From Roseateles sp. (GTDB taxonomy: Bacteria > Pseudomonadota > Gammaproteobacteria > Burkholderiales > Burkholderiaceae_C): 64,000 nt of DNA. The DNA lies in assembly GCA_019234295.1 (NCBI GenBank), contig JAFALK010000097.1, positions 1 to 64,000 on the forward strand. Direction: 5' to 3'. Shown here one piece after another: positions 38,493 through 48,151 of the stretch. The position numbers and the translations under genes were made by a program. Within the stretch, counting starts at the first letter, position 1. Every line of letters starts with the position of its first letter. The notes beneath the pieces were generated by a model, which was not told where the DNA came from, made no database searches, and worked only from the letters and a program-made list of their open reading frames with translations.

Positions 38493-39521
38493 TTACTCCA
38501 ACCCACGCAGCTTGGGGTCAAGCGCATCACGCAGCGCATCGGTGAAGAGAGCGAAGCCGGTCACGAAGATGGCCATCATCCCGGTCACGGCGGCCAGTTG
38601 CCACCAGTAGCCCAGGATCAGCTCGGATTGGGCCTCCTGCAGCATGGTGCCCCAGGAAACCTGGTCCACCGAGACGCCCAGACCCAGGTAGGACAGGATG
38701 ACCTCGTACTTAATGAAGCCCACCACGTGCAGCGAGAGCTGCACCAGCGCCACATGCGAGACATTGGGCAAGATGTGCTTGAACATGCGGCTGAAGCGCG
38801 AGGCGCCGATGGCCTCGGCCGAGCGCACGTACTCGCGCACCGAATGTTTCATGAACTCAGCGCGGATCAGGCGATAGATGCCGGTCCAGCCGGTCAACGC
38901 CAGGATCATCGCCACGGGCACGATGCCGCGGCCGAGCACCGCGGCGAAGGCGAAGATCAGCAAGATGTCCGGCATGGCCGTGAACACGTTGTAGAGCCAC
39001 TCGAGGATGTCGCCGATCTTGCCGCCGAAGAAGCCCGAGATGGCCCCGAGCACGGTGCCGATCAGCGTCGCGATCACCGCCGCGAGCAGGCCCACGACGA
39101 TGGAGACCTGGGAGCCCTTGAGCACTTTTTCCAGCACGTCGCGGCCCAGGCGGTCGCCGCCCAGGGGGCGCGTGAGGTCGCGCGGACGCTCGGCCGTGGC
39201 GTAGGTCTTGGCGCGCTCGGCCCACTCCTTGTACTTGGGCGCCAGCGGGTCGATGTCGGAGATGTCAAGGCTCGGCCCTTGCTGGGCAGCCACGGTGCCG
39301 AGGTCCTCCGCCGGCGCCGGGCCCATCAGTGTGGGCGGCGCGTTGGGCACAGCGACTTCCCTTTGCCAGCCCGAGGCCACCACGCCGGTCAGCGTGCCCA
39401 GCACGAGCACCAGGCAGGCGATCACCACGAACATGGCGCCGATGCCGACCTTGTCGGCCTTCATCCGGCGCCAGGCCGCAGCCCAAACGCCTTCGCTTCG
39501 TCTTGCCAGGGCCGTGCTCAT
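38493..39521 (-). CDS. Peptide ABC transporter permease, DppC/YejE type
   Basis: 342 residues. A cytoplasmic N-terminus precedes the first helix (GIGAMFVVIACLVLVLGTLTGVV), then a periplasmic loop of about 90 residues (APTLMGPAPAEDLGT and on) as in YejE. The BPD permease core has the EAA-type loop EYVRSAEAIGASRFSRMFKHILPN, which contacts the ATPase. It overlaps the DppB-type gene by four bases. Confidence 0.93.
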   Translation of the reverse strand: MSTALARRSEGVWAAAWRRMKADKVGIGAMFVVIACLVLVLGTLTGVVASGWQREVAVPNAPPTLMGPAPAEDLGTVAAQQGPSLDISDIDPLAPKYKEWAERAKTYATAERPRDLTRPLGGDRLGRDVLEKVLKGSQVSIVVGLLAAVIATLIGTVLGAISGFFGGKIGDILEWLYNVFTAMPDILLIFAFAAVLGRGIVPVAMILALTGWTGIYRLIRAEFMKHSVREYVRSAEAIGASRFSRMFKHILPNVSHVALVQLSLHVVGFIKYEVILSYLGLGVSVDQVSWGTMLQEAQSELILGYWWQLAAVTGMMAIFVTGFALFTDALRDALDPKLRGLE

Positions 39522-40456
39522 TTGAGAACCACCCGGGGGTCAACCAGTTTGTAGAGGATGTCGGTGACGAGGTTGATCACCATGGTGATGACGGCAATGT
39601 AGATGGCAAAGGCCTGGATCACCGGGTAGTCGCTGCGGTTCACGGCCAGCAAAATCTCGCGACCCAGACCGGGGATGGAGAAGAAAACTTCCAGCAAGAA
39701 GGAACCGACCATGATGCCCGCCAGCGAGACCGAGAGATTGGTCAGGATGGGGATCATGGCGTTGCGCATCACGTGCTTGAACAGGATCACCCGCTCGGGG
39801 AGGCCCTTGGCGCGCGCCGTGCGCACGTAGTCATGGCCGATCTCGTCGAGGAAGAAGGTGCGGTACAGCCGCGTGTACGGCGCCAGCGCCACCACCACCT
39901 GCACGAAGATGGGCAGCAGGGAGTAGGTCGTCAGATTGGTCCAGAAGTTGTTACTCCATCCCTGGACCGGAAACCAGCCGAGCCGGAAAGCGAAGTAGTA
40001 CTGCGCCACGATCACGTAGACCAGCAGCGACACCGAGACCATGAGGGTCGTGCCCACCATCACCGCGCGATCGATGAAGCTGCCGCGCAGATAGGCCACC
40101 AGCAGGGCAAAGGGGATGGCCAACACGGTCTGCAGCACAAGGATGGGCAGCATCACCGTCAGCGTGGCGGGCAGGCGGGTGGCGAATAGATGGGCGATCG
40201 ACTCGTGCGTGGCCCAGCTGTTGCCCCAGTTGAAGGTCACGATCTGCTTGAGAAAGATACCCAGCTGCACATAGGTGGGCTTGGTGAGGCCCAGCTGTTC
40301 GCGAATCGCCTCGATCTGATCGGCGCTGGCGTTCTGGCCGGCGAGCACCACGGCCGGATCGGAGCCGAATTCCTTGAAGAGAAAGAACACCAGCAGCACC
40401 ACACCCAGCAGGGTGGGGATCATTTGCCACAGGCGCCGGATGATGTAGGCGGCCAT
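39518..40456 (-). CDS. Peptide ABC transporter permease, DppB/YejB type
   Basis: 312 residues beginning AAYIIRRLWQMIPTLLGVV, the DppB/OppB N-terminus, with six helices and the EAA loop DYVRTARAKGLPERVILFKHVMRN. ATG 40456 fits this start. It is the first gene of the three-gene minus-strand transporter operon. The 247 bases between it and the divergent gene at 40704 hold the promoters; I see no clear operator there. Confidence 0.93.
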   Translation of the reverse strand: MAAYIIRRLWQMIPTLLGVVLLVFFLFKEFGSDPAVVLAGQNASADQIEAIREQLGLTKPTYVQLGIFLKQIVTFNWGNSWATHESIAHLFATRLPATLTVMLPILVLQTVLAIPFALLVAYLRGSFIDRAVMVGTTLMVSVSLLVYVIVAQYYFAFRLGWFPVQGWSNNFWTNLTTYSLLPIFVQVVVALAPYTRLYRTFFLDEIGHDYVRTARAKGLPERVILFKHVMRNAMIPILTNLSVSLAGIMVGSFLLEVFFSIPGLGREILLAVNRSDYPVIQAFAIYIAVITMVINLVTDILYKLVDPRVVLK

Positions 40457-40703
40457 CGCGATGCGCACGCAGGATCGGTGCGCTCCTTGAAAAACAAGCC
40501 GCGAGTCTATGAGCTTTCCTCCGAGGGTTCACCCGCATTTGCCCTGTATCGGCCGCCATCCCCAGGCGTCGCAAACGGTAGGCCATGGTGCGTAGGTCCG
40601 TCGATTCGGTCACCCAATGCCGCAGTCCGTCGCGCAGCGCTCGCGCCGCGGCGGCCCCTTGCGCAGACTGCGGCCTTCGTTTGCAACTCCGAGTGATAGT
40701 CCC

Positions 40704-41777
40704 ATGAAATCCTGGGGAATAGGAAACAGAGCGGTCCTGCTGGCGGGCCTGGCCGCCGCGCCGATCGCAGCGCTGGCTCAGGCCGTCGACCTGACCAAGC
40801 TCGACACCGACGCGGTGAGCCCGCGCGCCCAGGTGCTCGTGCTGGGCACCCTCCACCTGCGCGAGCTGCCCAAGGACTTCGATCCCGCGGCCCTGCACGA
40901 GGTGCTGGAGCGGCTCGCGATCTTCAAGCCCGACATCATCACGATCGAGGCGCTGACGGGCGAGGAATGCGATCTCGTGGCCCGCCACCCGACCAAGTAC
41001 GGCGCTGCCTTCTGCGCCACCACGGACGCAGCCCGCGCGGCCACGGGCCTGGAAGTGCCGGCCGCCATGGCCGCGGTCGACAAGATGCTCAAGGCCTGGC
41101 CCACGCTGCCCGCGCCGGCCCAGCGCCGCCGGCTGGCTTCACTCTTCCTTGCGGCCAACGACCGCGCCTCGGCCTACGTGCAATGGCTGCAACTGCCCCA
41201 GGCCGAGCGCCGCGTCGGCGATGGCCTCGACGCGCCTCTGGTCGACATGCTCATCGGCTTGGGCAATCGCAACGACGAAAGCTTCCAGATCGCCGCGCCG
41301 CTGGCGGCCCGCCTCGGCCTGCAACGGGTGCGCGCTGTGGACAACCACACGGGCGACAACGTTGACATCCCTGCGGACCGGGACGAGGCCTTCGGCCACG
41401 CCTTGCGCGATGCGTGGAATTCAGGCCGTGCGGAGCTGGACGAACTGGACAAGCCGCTGGCGGCGCTCAAGAAGGGGACGGACTTCCTGCCCGTCTACCG
41501 CTACGTCAACGAGCCGGCCTATCTGCGCGCGCTGGCCGAGGTCAACGTGCGCGCCACGATGCGCTCCAGATCGCCCGAGAGCTATCCGCAGATGTGGGTC
41601 GGCGGCTGGGAGATCCGCAACCTGCGAATGGTCGCCAACGTCCGAGAGACCTTCCGCGAGCGCCCCGGCGCCCGTGTGCTGTCCATCGTCGGTGCTTCGC
41701 ACAAACCATGGTTCGACAGCTGGCTCGGCCAGCTGCAGGGCGTGGACATCATCGACGCGCAGGCCGTGCTGAAGTAG
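40704..41777 (+). CDS. Exported DUF5694/TraB-like protein
   Basis: 357 residues with a Sec signal (NRAVLLAGLAAAPIAALAQA). The domain starts with VLVLGTLHLRELP (a GTxH motif), includes PDIITIEALTGEEC and ends VLSIVGASHKPWFDSWL (a GxxH motif). Paired GxxH motifs and a conserved Glu are the signature of the TraB/TIKI-like fold, which includes metal-dependent peptidases; DUF5694 is a bacterial branch of unknown role. It is divergent from the peptide transporter. Confidence 0.8.
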   Translation: MKSWGIGNRAVLLAGLAAAPIAALAQAVDLTKLDTDAVSPRAQVLVLGTLHLRELPKDFDPAALHEVLERLAIFKPDIITIEALTGEECDLVARHPTKYGAAFCATTDAARAATGLEVPAAMAAVDKMLKAWPTLPAPAQRRRLASLFLAANDRASAYVQWLQLPQAERRVGDGLDAPLVDMLIGLGNRNDESFQIAAPLAARLGLQRVRAVDNHTGDNVDIPADRDEAFGHALRDAWNSGRAELDELDKPLAALKKGTDFLPVYRYVNEPAYLRALAEVNVRATMRSRSPESYPQMWVGGWEIRNLRMVANVRETFRERPGARVLSIVGASHKPWFDSWLGQLQGVDIIDAQAVLK

Positions 41778-41806
41778 CAGGGCAGGCGGCGCATACTGGC
41801 GCGATC

Positions 41807-42331
41807 ATGCGAACCCGCCTTGCCGCCGCCGCGCTTCCCCTCGCCACCCTGCTTGCCGCCCTGCTCGCCTCCCTGCTTGCCGGCTGCGCCACGCCGGTCG
41901 ACGATCCGAGGCTGATGAGCGGCCGCAGCACGGTGGCCGAGGTGCAGGCGCTCTATGGCATGCCGACGCGGGTCTGGCCCGAGGCCGACGGCGGGCAAAC
42001 GCTCGAATTTGCGCAGCAGCCCTTCGGAACCCACTGCTACTTGCTGCGCTTTGACGCCGCCGGACACCTGGCGGGGCGCCGCGACGGCCTGGCGCCCGCC
42101 GAACGCGCCCGCGTCGTTCCCGGCATGAGCATCGAGCAGGTGCAGCGCCTGCTCGGCCGAGAGCGCACCCGCGTGCACTTCTCGCTCAGCGGCGAGGACG
42201 TGTGGGACTGGAACGTGGAGCCGCCGTACGCGGCCATGTGGCTGCGCTTGAACGTTCACTTCAAGGACGGCGTGGTCGTGAAGACGACCGAGATCCTTGT
42301 CGATCCGGATCGGCCGCACCGGAATTTCTGA
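41807..42331 (+). CDS. Lipoprotein with two SmpA/OmlA-like (BamE-like) halves
   Basis: 174 residues with a lipobox (ASLLAGCATP; Cys near residue 25). Two segments follow the BamE-like helix-turn pattern: MSGRSTVAEVQALYGMPTRVW and VVPGMSIEQVQRLLGRERT, each followed by aromatic beta strands. It is probably an outer-membrane-attached lipoprotein of unknown role. It lies 29 bases after the TraB-like gene, in a likely shared transcript. Confidence 0.78.
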   Translation: MRTRLAAAALPLATLLAALLASLLAGCATPVDDPRLMSGRSTVAEVQALYGMPTRVWPEADGGQTLEFAQQPFGTHCYLLRFDAAGHLAGRRDGLAPAERARVVPGMSIEQVQRLLGRERTRVHFSLSGEDVWDWNVEPPYAAMWLRLNVHFKDGVVVKTTEILVDPDRPHRNF

Positions 42332-42448
42332 CGCATCCAAGCGCCACGCCCACCGGCTGAAAACACCAATTCTCGGCGAAGGCGTCCGCGCAACAATCCG
42401 ACCGCCGCGCAAGTGCGGCGATGAATGACCAAAGGCTGGGAGGCCATC

Positions 42449-44497
42449 GTGGTTCGAACGAGCAAGCGCAACTGCATCATTCTTGAATGGCTTTTAGCAG
42501 GGGTTTTGACGGGCTTGGGGGGCGGCGCAGCGCACGCGGCGACGAACCCACCGCCCGCAGAGACCTTCTTCGGTATGCCCGACATCAGGGAGACCCGGCT
42601 GTCTCCGTCCGGACGCTATCTCGCCTTCACCGCGCCGCGGGGCGACGATGGCCATGTGTCCCTGTTCGTCATGGACCTGGCGCCCGGCGGCGGCGTCAAG
42701 CAGCTCGCGCATTTCGGCACCGTTGATGTCACCCAGGTACAGTGGGTGAACGAGCATCGACTGATCTTCAGCGTCACCCAGTTCACGGTCACGAATGGCG
42801 AGGCATTTGGTGCTCCCGGTCTCTATGCAATAGACGCGGATGGCCAGGCTCAGCGCCAGCTCGTCATCAGTGCCGACAGCGGTCTCTACGAGGGCGAGGC
42901 CACCAGCAAGCCCCTGGACTGGAACCACTTCTTGCTCGAAGTGCCCAATCCGGGCCCCAATCACGCCGACAACGAGGTGCTGATCGGCCGCTATTCCTTC
43001 CGCGACAACGGCTCCCCACTGGTGGCACCGCTGTGGCTCAACGTGGACAACGGCAAGACTCGCAACCTCAAAGTCGAGCGCCCGGAAAACGCCACCGGCT
43101 GGATCTTCGACGACCAGGGCGAGGCCCGCGTCGTCACGGTGGACCGTGACAACAAGCTTGCCGCACTGTGGCGCGCGCCGGGCTCCGAGGCCTGGCAGCA
43201 GCTGATGGAAGGCAAGCGGCTCGACGTACCGTTCTGGCCTGAGGCGGTGGACCGGTTCGGCAATCTCTACGTCACCCATCACGAGGGGCCGGACCGGCTG
43301 AGCGTGCTGAGCAGCTACGATTTCGACAAGAAGGCGCCCAGCCCCAAGCCCCTGGTCGGAACGCCGGGCTTCGACTTCCTGGGCAATCTGTTATTCAGCC
43401 GCAAGACCGGTGCACTGCAGGGCGTGAGCGTGGACGTGGACAGCGAAGCCACCGTCTGGTTCGATCCCGTGATCAAGCAGGTGCAGGCTGAGGTCGATGC
43501 GCAGCTGCCGGGTCATGTCAACGACGTCATCTGCCGCAATTGCGGCGCAAGCGACGAGACCGTGCTCGTGCGTTCCCATTCGGATCACGACCCCGGCCAC
43601 ATCTACATCCGCCAGCGCATCAAGGGCGAAGTCGCCTGGCGTGCCCTGGGTGCCGTGCGCAAGGCCGTGGACCCGGACCGCATGGCCAATCTGGACCTGG
43701 CCCGATTCAAGGCGCGCGACGGCATGGAGATCCCGGTGTGGATCACCACGCCTCAGGGCGTCAAGCCCGGCCATCCGGCGCCTGCCGTGGTGCTGGTGCA
43801 TGGCGGGCCGTGGTTGCGCCAGGGCCATTGGCAATGGGACGAATGGGGGCAGTTCCTCGCCTCGCGCGGCTACCTCGTCATCGAGCCCGAGTTCCGCGGC
43901 AGCGAGGGCTACGGCGACAAGCACTTCCGCGCCGGCTTCAAGCAATGGGGCCGCACCATGCAGGACGACGTCACCGACGCCCTGCACTGGGCGCAGCAGC
44001 AGGGCTTAGCCACCGACCGCGCCTGCATCATGGGGGCCAGCTACGGTGGCTACAGCACGCTCATCGGCCTGATCAAGGACCCGAACCTGTACCGCTGCGG
44101 CATCGCATGGGTGGCCCTGGCGGACCTCGACCTCTTCCTCAAGGGTTCCTGGCGCATCGACGACGATATCGACGACGTCAGCCGCCACTACACGCTGCCA
44201 GAGATGGTCGGCGATGCCGTCAAGGACGCTGACATGCTGGCCGAGGTCAATCCGCTCAAGCGTGCCGACCAGATCAAGGCGCCCTTGCTGCTGGCCTATG
44301 GCGGCTCGGATCGGCGAGTGCCGCCGGTCAATGGCGAACGCCTGCGCGACGCCCTGATCAAGGCGGGCAATACGCCACAGTACGTGGTGTACCAAGGCGA
44401 GGGCCACGGCTTCAAGGCGCCCAAGAACCAAGTCGACTTCGCCCGTCGCGTGGAGGCCTTCCTGGCCAAGAACCTGGGCGCGCCGCCAGCCCCCTGA
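42449..44497 (+). CDS. Exported S9-family (prolyl oligopeptidase-type) serine peptidase
   Basis: 682 residues. A signal sequence (LEWLLAGVLTGLGGGAAHAA) is followed by a beta-propeller (ETRLSPSGRYLAFTAP onward) and a C-terminal alpha/beta-hydrolase. The triad is Ser531 in GASYGGYS, Asp621 in YGGSDRRVP and His653 in GEGHGF. It trims short peptides in the periplasm. GTG 42449 is preferred because GGGAGG lies five bases upstream; ATG 42425 would add eight residues. Four peptide-binding proteins follow on the same strand, suggesting a cleave-and-import unit; this is inference. Confidence 0.92.
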   Translation: MVRTSKRNCIILEWLLAGVLTGLGGGAAHAATNPPPAETFFGMPDIRETRLSPSGRYLAFTAPRGDDGHVSLFVMDLAPGGGVKQLAHFGTVDVTQVQWVNEHRLIFSVTQFTVTNGEAFGAPGLYAIDADGQAQRQLVISADSGLYEGEATSKPLDWNHFLLEVPNPGPNHADNEVLIGRYSFRDNGSPLVAPLWLNVDNGKTRNLKVERPENATGWIFDDQGEARVVTVDRDNKLAALWRAPGSEAWQQLMEGKRLDVPFWPEAVDRFGNLYVTHHEGPDRLSVLSSYDFDKKAPSPKPLVGTPGFDFLGNLLFSRKTGALQGVSVDVDSEATVWFDPVIKQVQAEVDAQLPGHVNDVICRNCGASDETVLVRSHSDHDPGHIYIRQRIKGEVAWRALGAVRKAVDPDRMANLDLARFKARDGMEIPVWITTPQGVKPGHPAPAVVLVHGGPWLRQGHWQWDEWGQFLASRGYLVIEPEFRGSEGYGDKHFRAGFKQWGRTMQDDVTDALHWAQQQGLATDRACIMGASYGGYSTLIGLIKDPNLYRCGIAWVALADLDLFLKGSWRIDDDIDDVSRHYTLPEMVGDAVKDADMLAEVNPLKRADQIKAPLLLAYGGSDRRVPPVNGERLRDALIKAGNTPQYVVYQGEGHGFKAPKNQVDFARRVEAFLAKNLGAPPAP

Positions 44498-44504
44498 AAC
44501 GCAA

Positions 44505-44521
44505 GCCCGGGCGAGCCGGGC
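44505..44521 (+). terminator. Possible hairpin after the S9 peptidase gene
   Basis: GCCCGG and CCGGGC pair over a five-base loop eight bases after the stop codon. No T-run follows, so it may only attenuate read-through into the binding-protein genes. Confidence 0.3.
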
Positions 44522-44573
44522 GCCGCGCTTCCATGCCCGACAATCGTCGACCTCAAGAACAGGAACTTTGTCG

Positions 44574-46364
44574 ATGTGGAAGAACGCCGCCGGGGCCCTG
44601 GCCCTGGCGCTTTTCATTGTGGGCTGCGCCCATGCAGAACCGGCCAAGGTTCTGCGCTATGCCGCCCGTGCCGCCGAGACCGGCTTCGACCCCGCGCAAG
44701 TCACCGACAAGTACTCGCGCGACGTCTGCGCCAACATCTTCGACACGCCGCTGCATTTCGACGCGCTGGACCGACCCGTGCGCCTGGTGCCCGCCGTGCT
44801 CACGGCCCTGCCCGAGCAGAGCGAGGACGACACGCGCCACATTTTTCGCATCAAGCCTGGCATCTACTTTGCCGACGATGCGGCCTTCAAGGGCGCCAAG
44901 CGCGAGCTGACCGGCGCCGACCTGGTCTACACGCTGCTGCGCCACTTCGACCCGCGCTGGAAGAGCGGCCACCTCTTCAAGCTCGAGGCCATGGACCTGC
45001 TAGGCCTGAACGCCTATCGCAAGAAGGTGCTGGCCGAGAGGATCCCCTTCGACTATTCGCACCCCTTCGAGGGCGTGGTGCTCAAGGACCGCTACACGGT
45101 GGAGATCCACACCGGCCACCCGGAGCCGCGCCTGGGCCTGTACTTCGCCGACCCGATGATGGGCCTGGTGGCGCGCGAGGTGGTGGAGTTCTACGGCGAC
45201 CGGATCATGGCCCACCCCGTCGGCACCAATGCCTGGCGGCTCGTCGAGTGGCGGCGCAGCTCGCGCATGGTGCTCGAGAAGAACCCGAACTTCCGCGAGA
45301 CCTATTACGCCGAGAAGCCGCCAGCGGACGATCCCGTGCTGGCCGCGCAGGTCCGCGCGCTGCAGGGCCGGCGGCTGCCGCTGATCGACCGCGTGGAGAT
45401 TTCGGTGATCGAGGAGAACCAGCCGCGCTACCTGTCCTTCCTGCGCAAGGAGTTCGACCTGCTCGAGGAGCTTCCCAACGATTTCGCGCCCCAGGCCATC
45501 CCGCACGACCGGATCGCCGCCAGCCTCGCCAAGTCGGGCATGCGTGCGGTGCGCTACTCGCGCAGCGACGTGACCCTGAGCTACTTCAATATGGAAGACC
45601 CGGTGGTGGGCGGCTACACGCCGCAGCGCGTGGCGCTGCGCCGCGCCATCAGCCTGGCCTACGACGTGTCCAAGCAGATTCGCGTCGTGCGCCGCGGCCA
45701 GGCCGTGCCGGCACAGGGGCTGATCGCCGACGGGCTCTCGGGCTACGACGCCGGCGTGCGCACACTGAACTCGCAGCACGATCTGCCTGCCGCCAAGGCC
45801 CTGCTCGACCTCTACGGCTATGTGGACCGCGATGGCGACGGCTGGCGGGAGCAGCCCGACGGCAAGCCTCTCGTGCTCGAAGTCTGGACCCAGCCCGAGG
45901 ACCAGTTCCGCCAGCTCGCCGAGATCTGGCAGAAGGCCTTCGACGCGCTCGGCGTGAAGGTGAAGTTCCGCTTTGCCAAGTTCCCCGACAACCTCAAGGC
46001 CGCCAACGCAGGCCGGCTGCAGATGTGGAGCCTGGCCTGGAGCGCCGACGTGCCCGACGGTGAGAACCTGCTGGCCCTGGCCTATGGCCCGAGCTTCTCG
46101 AACAAGGCGCGTTTCCGTCTGCCCGAGTTCGACGCACTGTTCGAACGCCTGCACCGCATGCCCGACGGCCCGCAGCGGCTGGCCGCCATGCAACGCGCCC
46201 AGGCCCTGGTCGTGGCCTACATGCCCTACCGGGCTGAGGTGCACCGCCAATTCACCGATCTGGTCCAGCCCTGGCTGCTGGGCTTTTCGCGCAGCAGCTA
46301 TGTGCGCGACTACTGGTCCTACGTGGACATCGACACGGCCAGACAGCCCCGGACCCCGCAATGA
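44574..46364 (+). CDS. Peptide ABC transporter substrate-binding protein (family 5), paralogue 1, lipoprotein-like
   Basis: 596 residues of the SBP_bac_5 fold (DppA/YejA-like). Unlike its three neighbours the leader is a plain lipoprotein-type signal (LALALFIVGCAH). Shared blocks with the paralogues are LRYAARAAETGFDPAQVTD, VGTNAWRLVEWRRSS, MEDPVVGGYTPQRVALRRAI and LYGYVDRDGDGWRE. The last contains a DxDxDG loop like a calcium-binding site. AGGAAC precedes ATG 44574. Its stop overlaps the next start by four bases, opening a four-gene run. Confidence 0.92.
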   Translation: MWKNAAGALALALFIVGCAHAEPAKVLRYAARAAETGFDPAQVTDKYSRDVCANIFDTPLHFDALDRPVRLVPAVLTALPEQSEDDTRHIFRIKPGIYFADDAAFKGAKRELTGADLVYTLLRHFDPRWKSGHLFKLEAMDLLGLNAYRKKVLAERIPFDYSHPFEGVVLKDRYTVEIHTGHPEPRLGLYFADPMMGLVAREVVEFYGDRIMAHPVGTNAWRLVEWRRSSRMVLEKNPNFRETYYAEKPPADDPVLAAQVRALQGRRLPLIDRVEISVIEENQPRYLSFLRKEFDLLEELPNDFAPQAIPHDRIAASLAKSGMRAVRYSRSDVTLSYFNMEDPVVGGYTPQRVALRRAISLAYDVSKQIRVVRRGQAVPAQGLIADGLSGYDAGVRTLNSQHDLPAAKALLDLYGYVDRDGDGWREQPDGKPLVLEVWTQPEDQFRQLAEIWQKAFDALGVKVKFRFAKFPDNLKAANAGRLQMWSLAWSADVPDGENLLALAYGPSFSNKARFRLPEFDALFERLHRMPDGPQRLAAMQRAQALVVAYMPYRAEVHRQFTDLVQPWLLGFSRSSYVRDYWSYVDIDTARQPRTPQ

Positions 46365-48148
46365 AACGACGTAGCTTTCTCGGCACTTCCGCCGCCGCCC
46401 TGGCGCTTCCCACCGCACAGGCCGCCGAGGCACCTTCTTCCGCGAAGACACTGCGTTATGCCTTCCGCGTGGCCGAAACCGGCTTCGACCCGGCGCGCAT
46501 CACCGACATCTACTCGCGCATCATCACCGCCCACATCTTCGAGGGGCTGGTCGGCTACGACCACCTGGCCCGGCCGGCGCTGATCAAGCCCGTGCTGGCC
46601 GAGGCGCTGCCTGAGGTATCGGAGGACTTCAAGACCTGGACCTTCCGCATCCGCCGCGGCGTGTTCTTCGCCGACGACCCGGCCTTCAAGGGCCAGCCAC
46701 GCGAAGTGACGGCCGAGGATTTCGTCTACTCGCTCCTGCGCGTTGCAGATCCGGCCACGGTCTCGCCCAGCTGGGGCGAGATCGAGGACGTGGGCATCGT
46801 CGGCCTCAAGGCCTACCGCGACCAGTTGCGCAAGGGCGCGACCTTCGATTACGGCCACAAGATCGAGGGCCTGCAGGCGCTGGACCGCTACACCTTGCGC
46901 ATCCAGCTGCAGGAAACTCGCCCGCGCTTCCTGCAGATCCTGGCCCAGCCCGACATCTACGGCGTGGTGGCCCGCGAAGTGATCGAGGCCTACTCCGACG
47001 ACACGGCCGCGCACCCCGTGGGCACGGGCCCCTACAAGCTCGTGCAATGGCGGCGCAGCTCGCAGATCGTGCTCGAGAGGAACCCTGGGCATCGCCTGCG
47101 TCACTATCGCGACGAGGTCCGTCCCGCGCCGGATGACCCGGAAGGCCAGGCATGGCTGGCCCGCTTCGGCAACCGCCGCATCCCCATGGTGGACCGCGTG
47201 GAGGTAGCCATCATTGAGGAGAACCAGCCGCGCTGGCTGTCCTTCCTCGACGGGCAGTTCAACTTCCTGGAGCGAGTGCCGGAAGACTTCACCAGTCAGG
47301 CCATTCCCGGCAATCACCTCGCCCCCAATCTCACCAAGAAGGGCATGCAGGCCTACCGCGTGCAAGCCGCCGACGTGAGTTACCACGTCTTCAATATGGA
47401 CGACCCCACGATTGGCGGCACGACGCCCGAGAAGGTGGCGCTGCGTCGCGCCTTCGGGATAGCCCTCGATTGCCCTCGCGAGATCAACCTCGTGCGCCGC
47501 GGGCAGGGCATCGTGGCGCAGTCCTTCCAACTCCCCCACACGACGGGGTACGACGCGCGCTTCAAGTGCGAGAACGGCGAGTACGACTCGGCCCGCGCCA
47601 AGGCCCTGCTGGATCTCTACGGCTACATCGACCGTGACGGCGACGGCTGGCGCGAGATGCCCGACGGCAGCCCGCTGGAGTTGGAGAGCCTGACCACGCC
47701 CGACGCTTTCCAGCGCTCCATCGACACCCTCTACCAGAAGAACCTTGCCGCCGTGGGCCTGAAGATCCGCTTCAAGACCGCGCAATGGCCCGACAACCTC
47801 AAGGCCATGACGGCCGGCAACTTCCAGATCTGGAACCTCGCCGGCAGCGCCTCCATGCCCGACCCGCAGGACCAGCTGTCGGCCTATGTGAGCAGCCGCA
47901 TCGGCAGCTACAACTACGCCCGCTTCAGGAGCGCGGAGATTGATGCGATCTATGCGCGCACGGCCGTGCTGCCCGACGGCCCCGAGCGGCTGGCCCTGTT
48001 TCGCCAGGCCCAGCGCATCGCCACGGCCTACATGCCCTACAAATACCGCCTGCACCGCTACGTCACCGACATCACCGCCGCCGGTGTTTCGGGCTATCGT
48101 CGTGGCCCGTTCTGGCTGAACTTCTGGGAATACGTGGACATCGGCTGA
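46361..48148 (+). CDS. Peptide ABC transporter substrate-binding protein (family 5), paralogue 2
   Basis: 595 residues. A twin-arginine-like leader (MKRRSFLGTSAAALALP) replaces the lipoprotein signal of paralogue 1. The binding fold follows with LRYAFRVAETGFDPARITD, a VGTGPYKLVQWRRSS block and LYGYIDRDGDGWREMPDG. Within MDDPTIGGTTPEKVALRRA the otherwise conserved VVGGYTP is changed, and the ligand-pocket region differs (CPREINLVRRG), so specificity probably differs. It begins inside the stop of paralogue 1 (ATGA). Confidence 0.92.
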   Translation: MKRRSFLGTSAAALALPTAQAAEAPSSAKTLRYAFRVAETGFDPARITDIYSRIITAHIFEGLVGYDHLARPALIKPVLAEALPEVSEDFKTWTFRIRRGVFFADDPAFKGQPREVTAEDFVYSLLRVADPATVSPSWGEIEDVGIVGLKAYRDQLRKGATFDYGHKIEGLQALDRYTLRIQLQETRPRFLQILAQPDIYGVVAREVIEAYSDDTAAHPVGTGPYKLVQWRRSSQIVLERNPGHRLRHYRDEVRPAPDDPEGQAWLARFGNRRIPMVDRVEVAIIEENQPRWLSFLDGQFNFLERVPEDFTSQAIPGNHLAPNLTKKGMQAYRVQAADVSYHVFNMDDPTIGGTTPEKVALRRAFGIALDCPREINLVRRGQGIVAQSFQLPHTTGYDARFKCENGEYDSARAKALLDLYGYIDRDGDGWREMPDGSPLELESLTTPDAFQRSIDTLYQKNLAAVGLKIRFKTAQWPDNLKAMTAGNFQIWNLAGSASMPDPQDQLSAYVSSRIGSYNYARFRSAEIDAIYARTAVLPDGPERLALFRQAQRIATAYMPYKYRLHRYVTDITAAGVSGYRRGPFWLNFWEYVDIG

Positions 48149-48151
48149 GCT

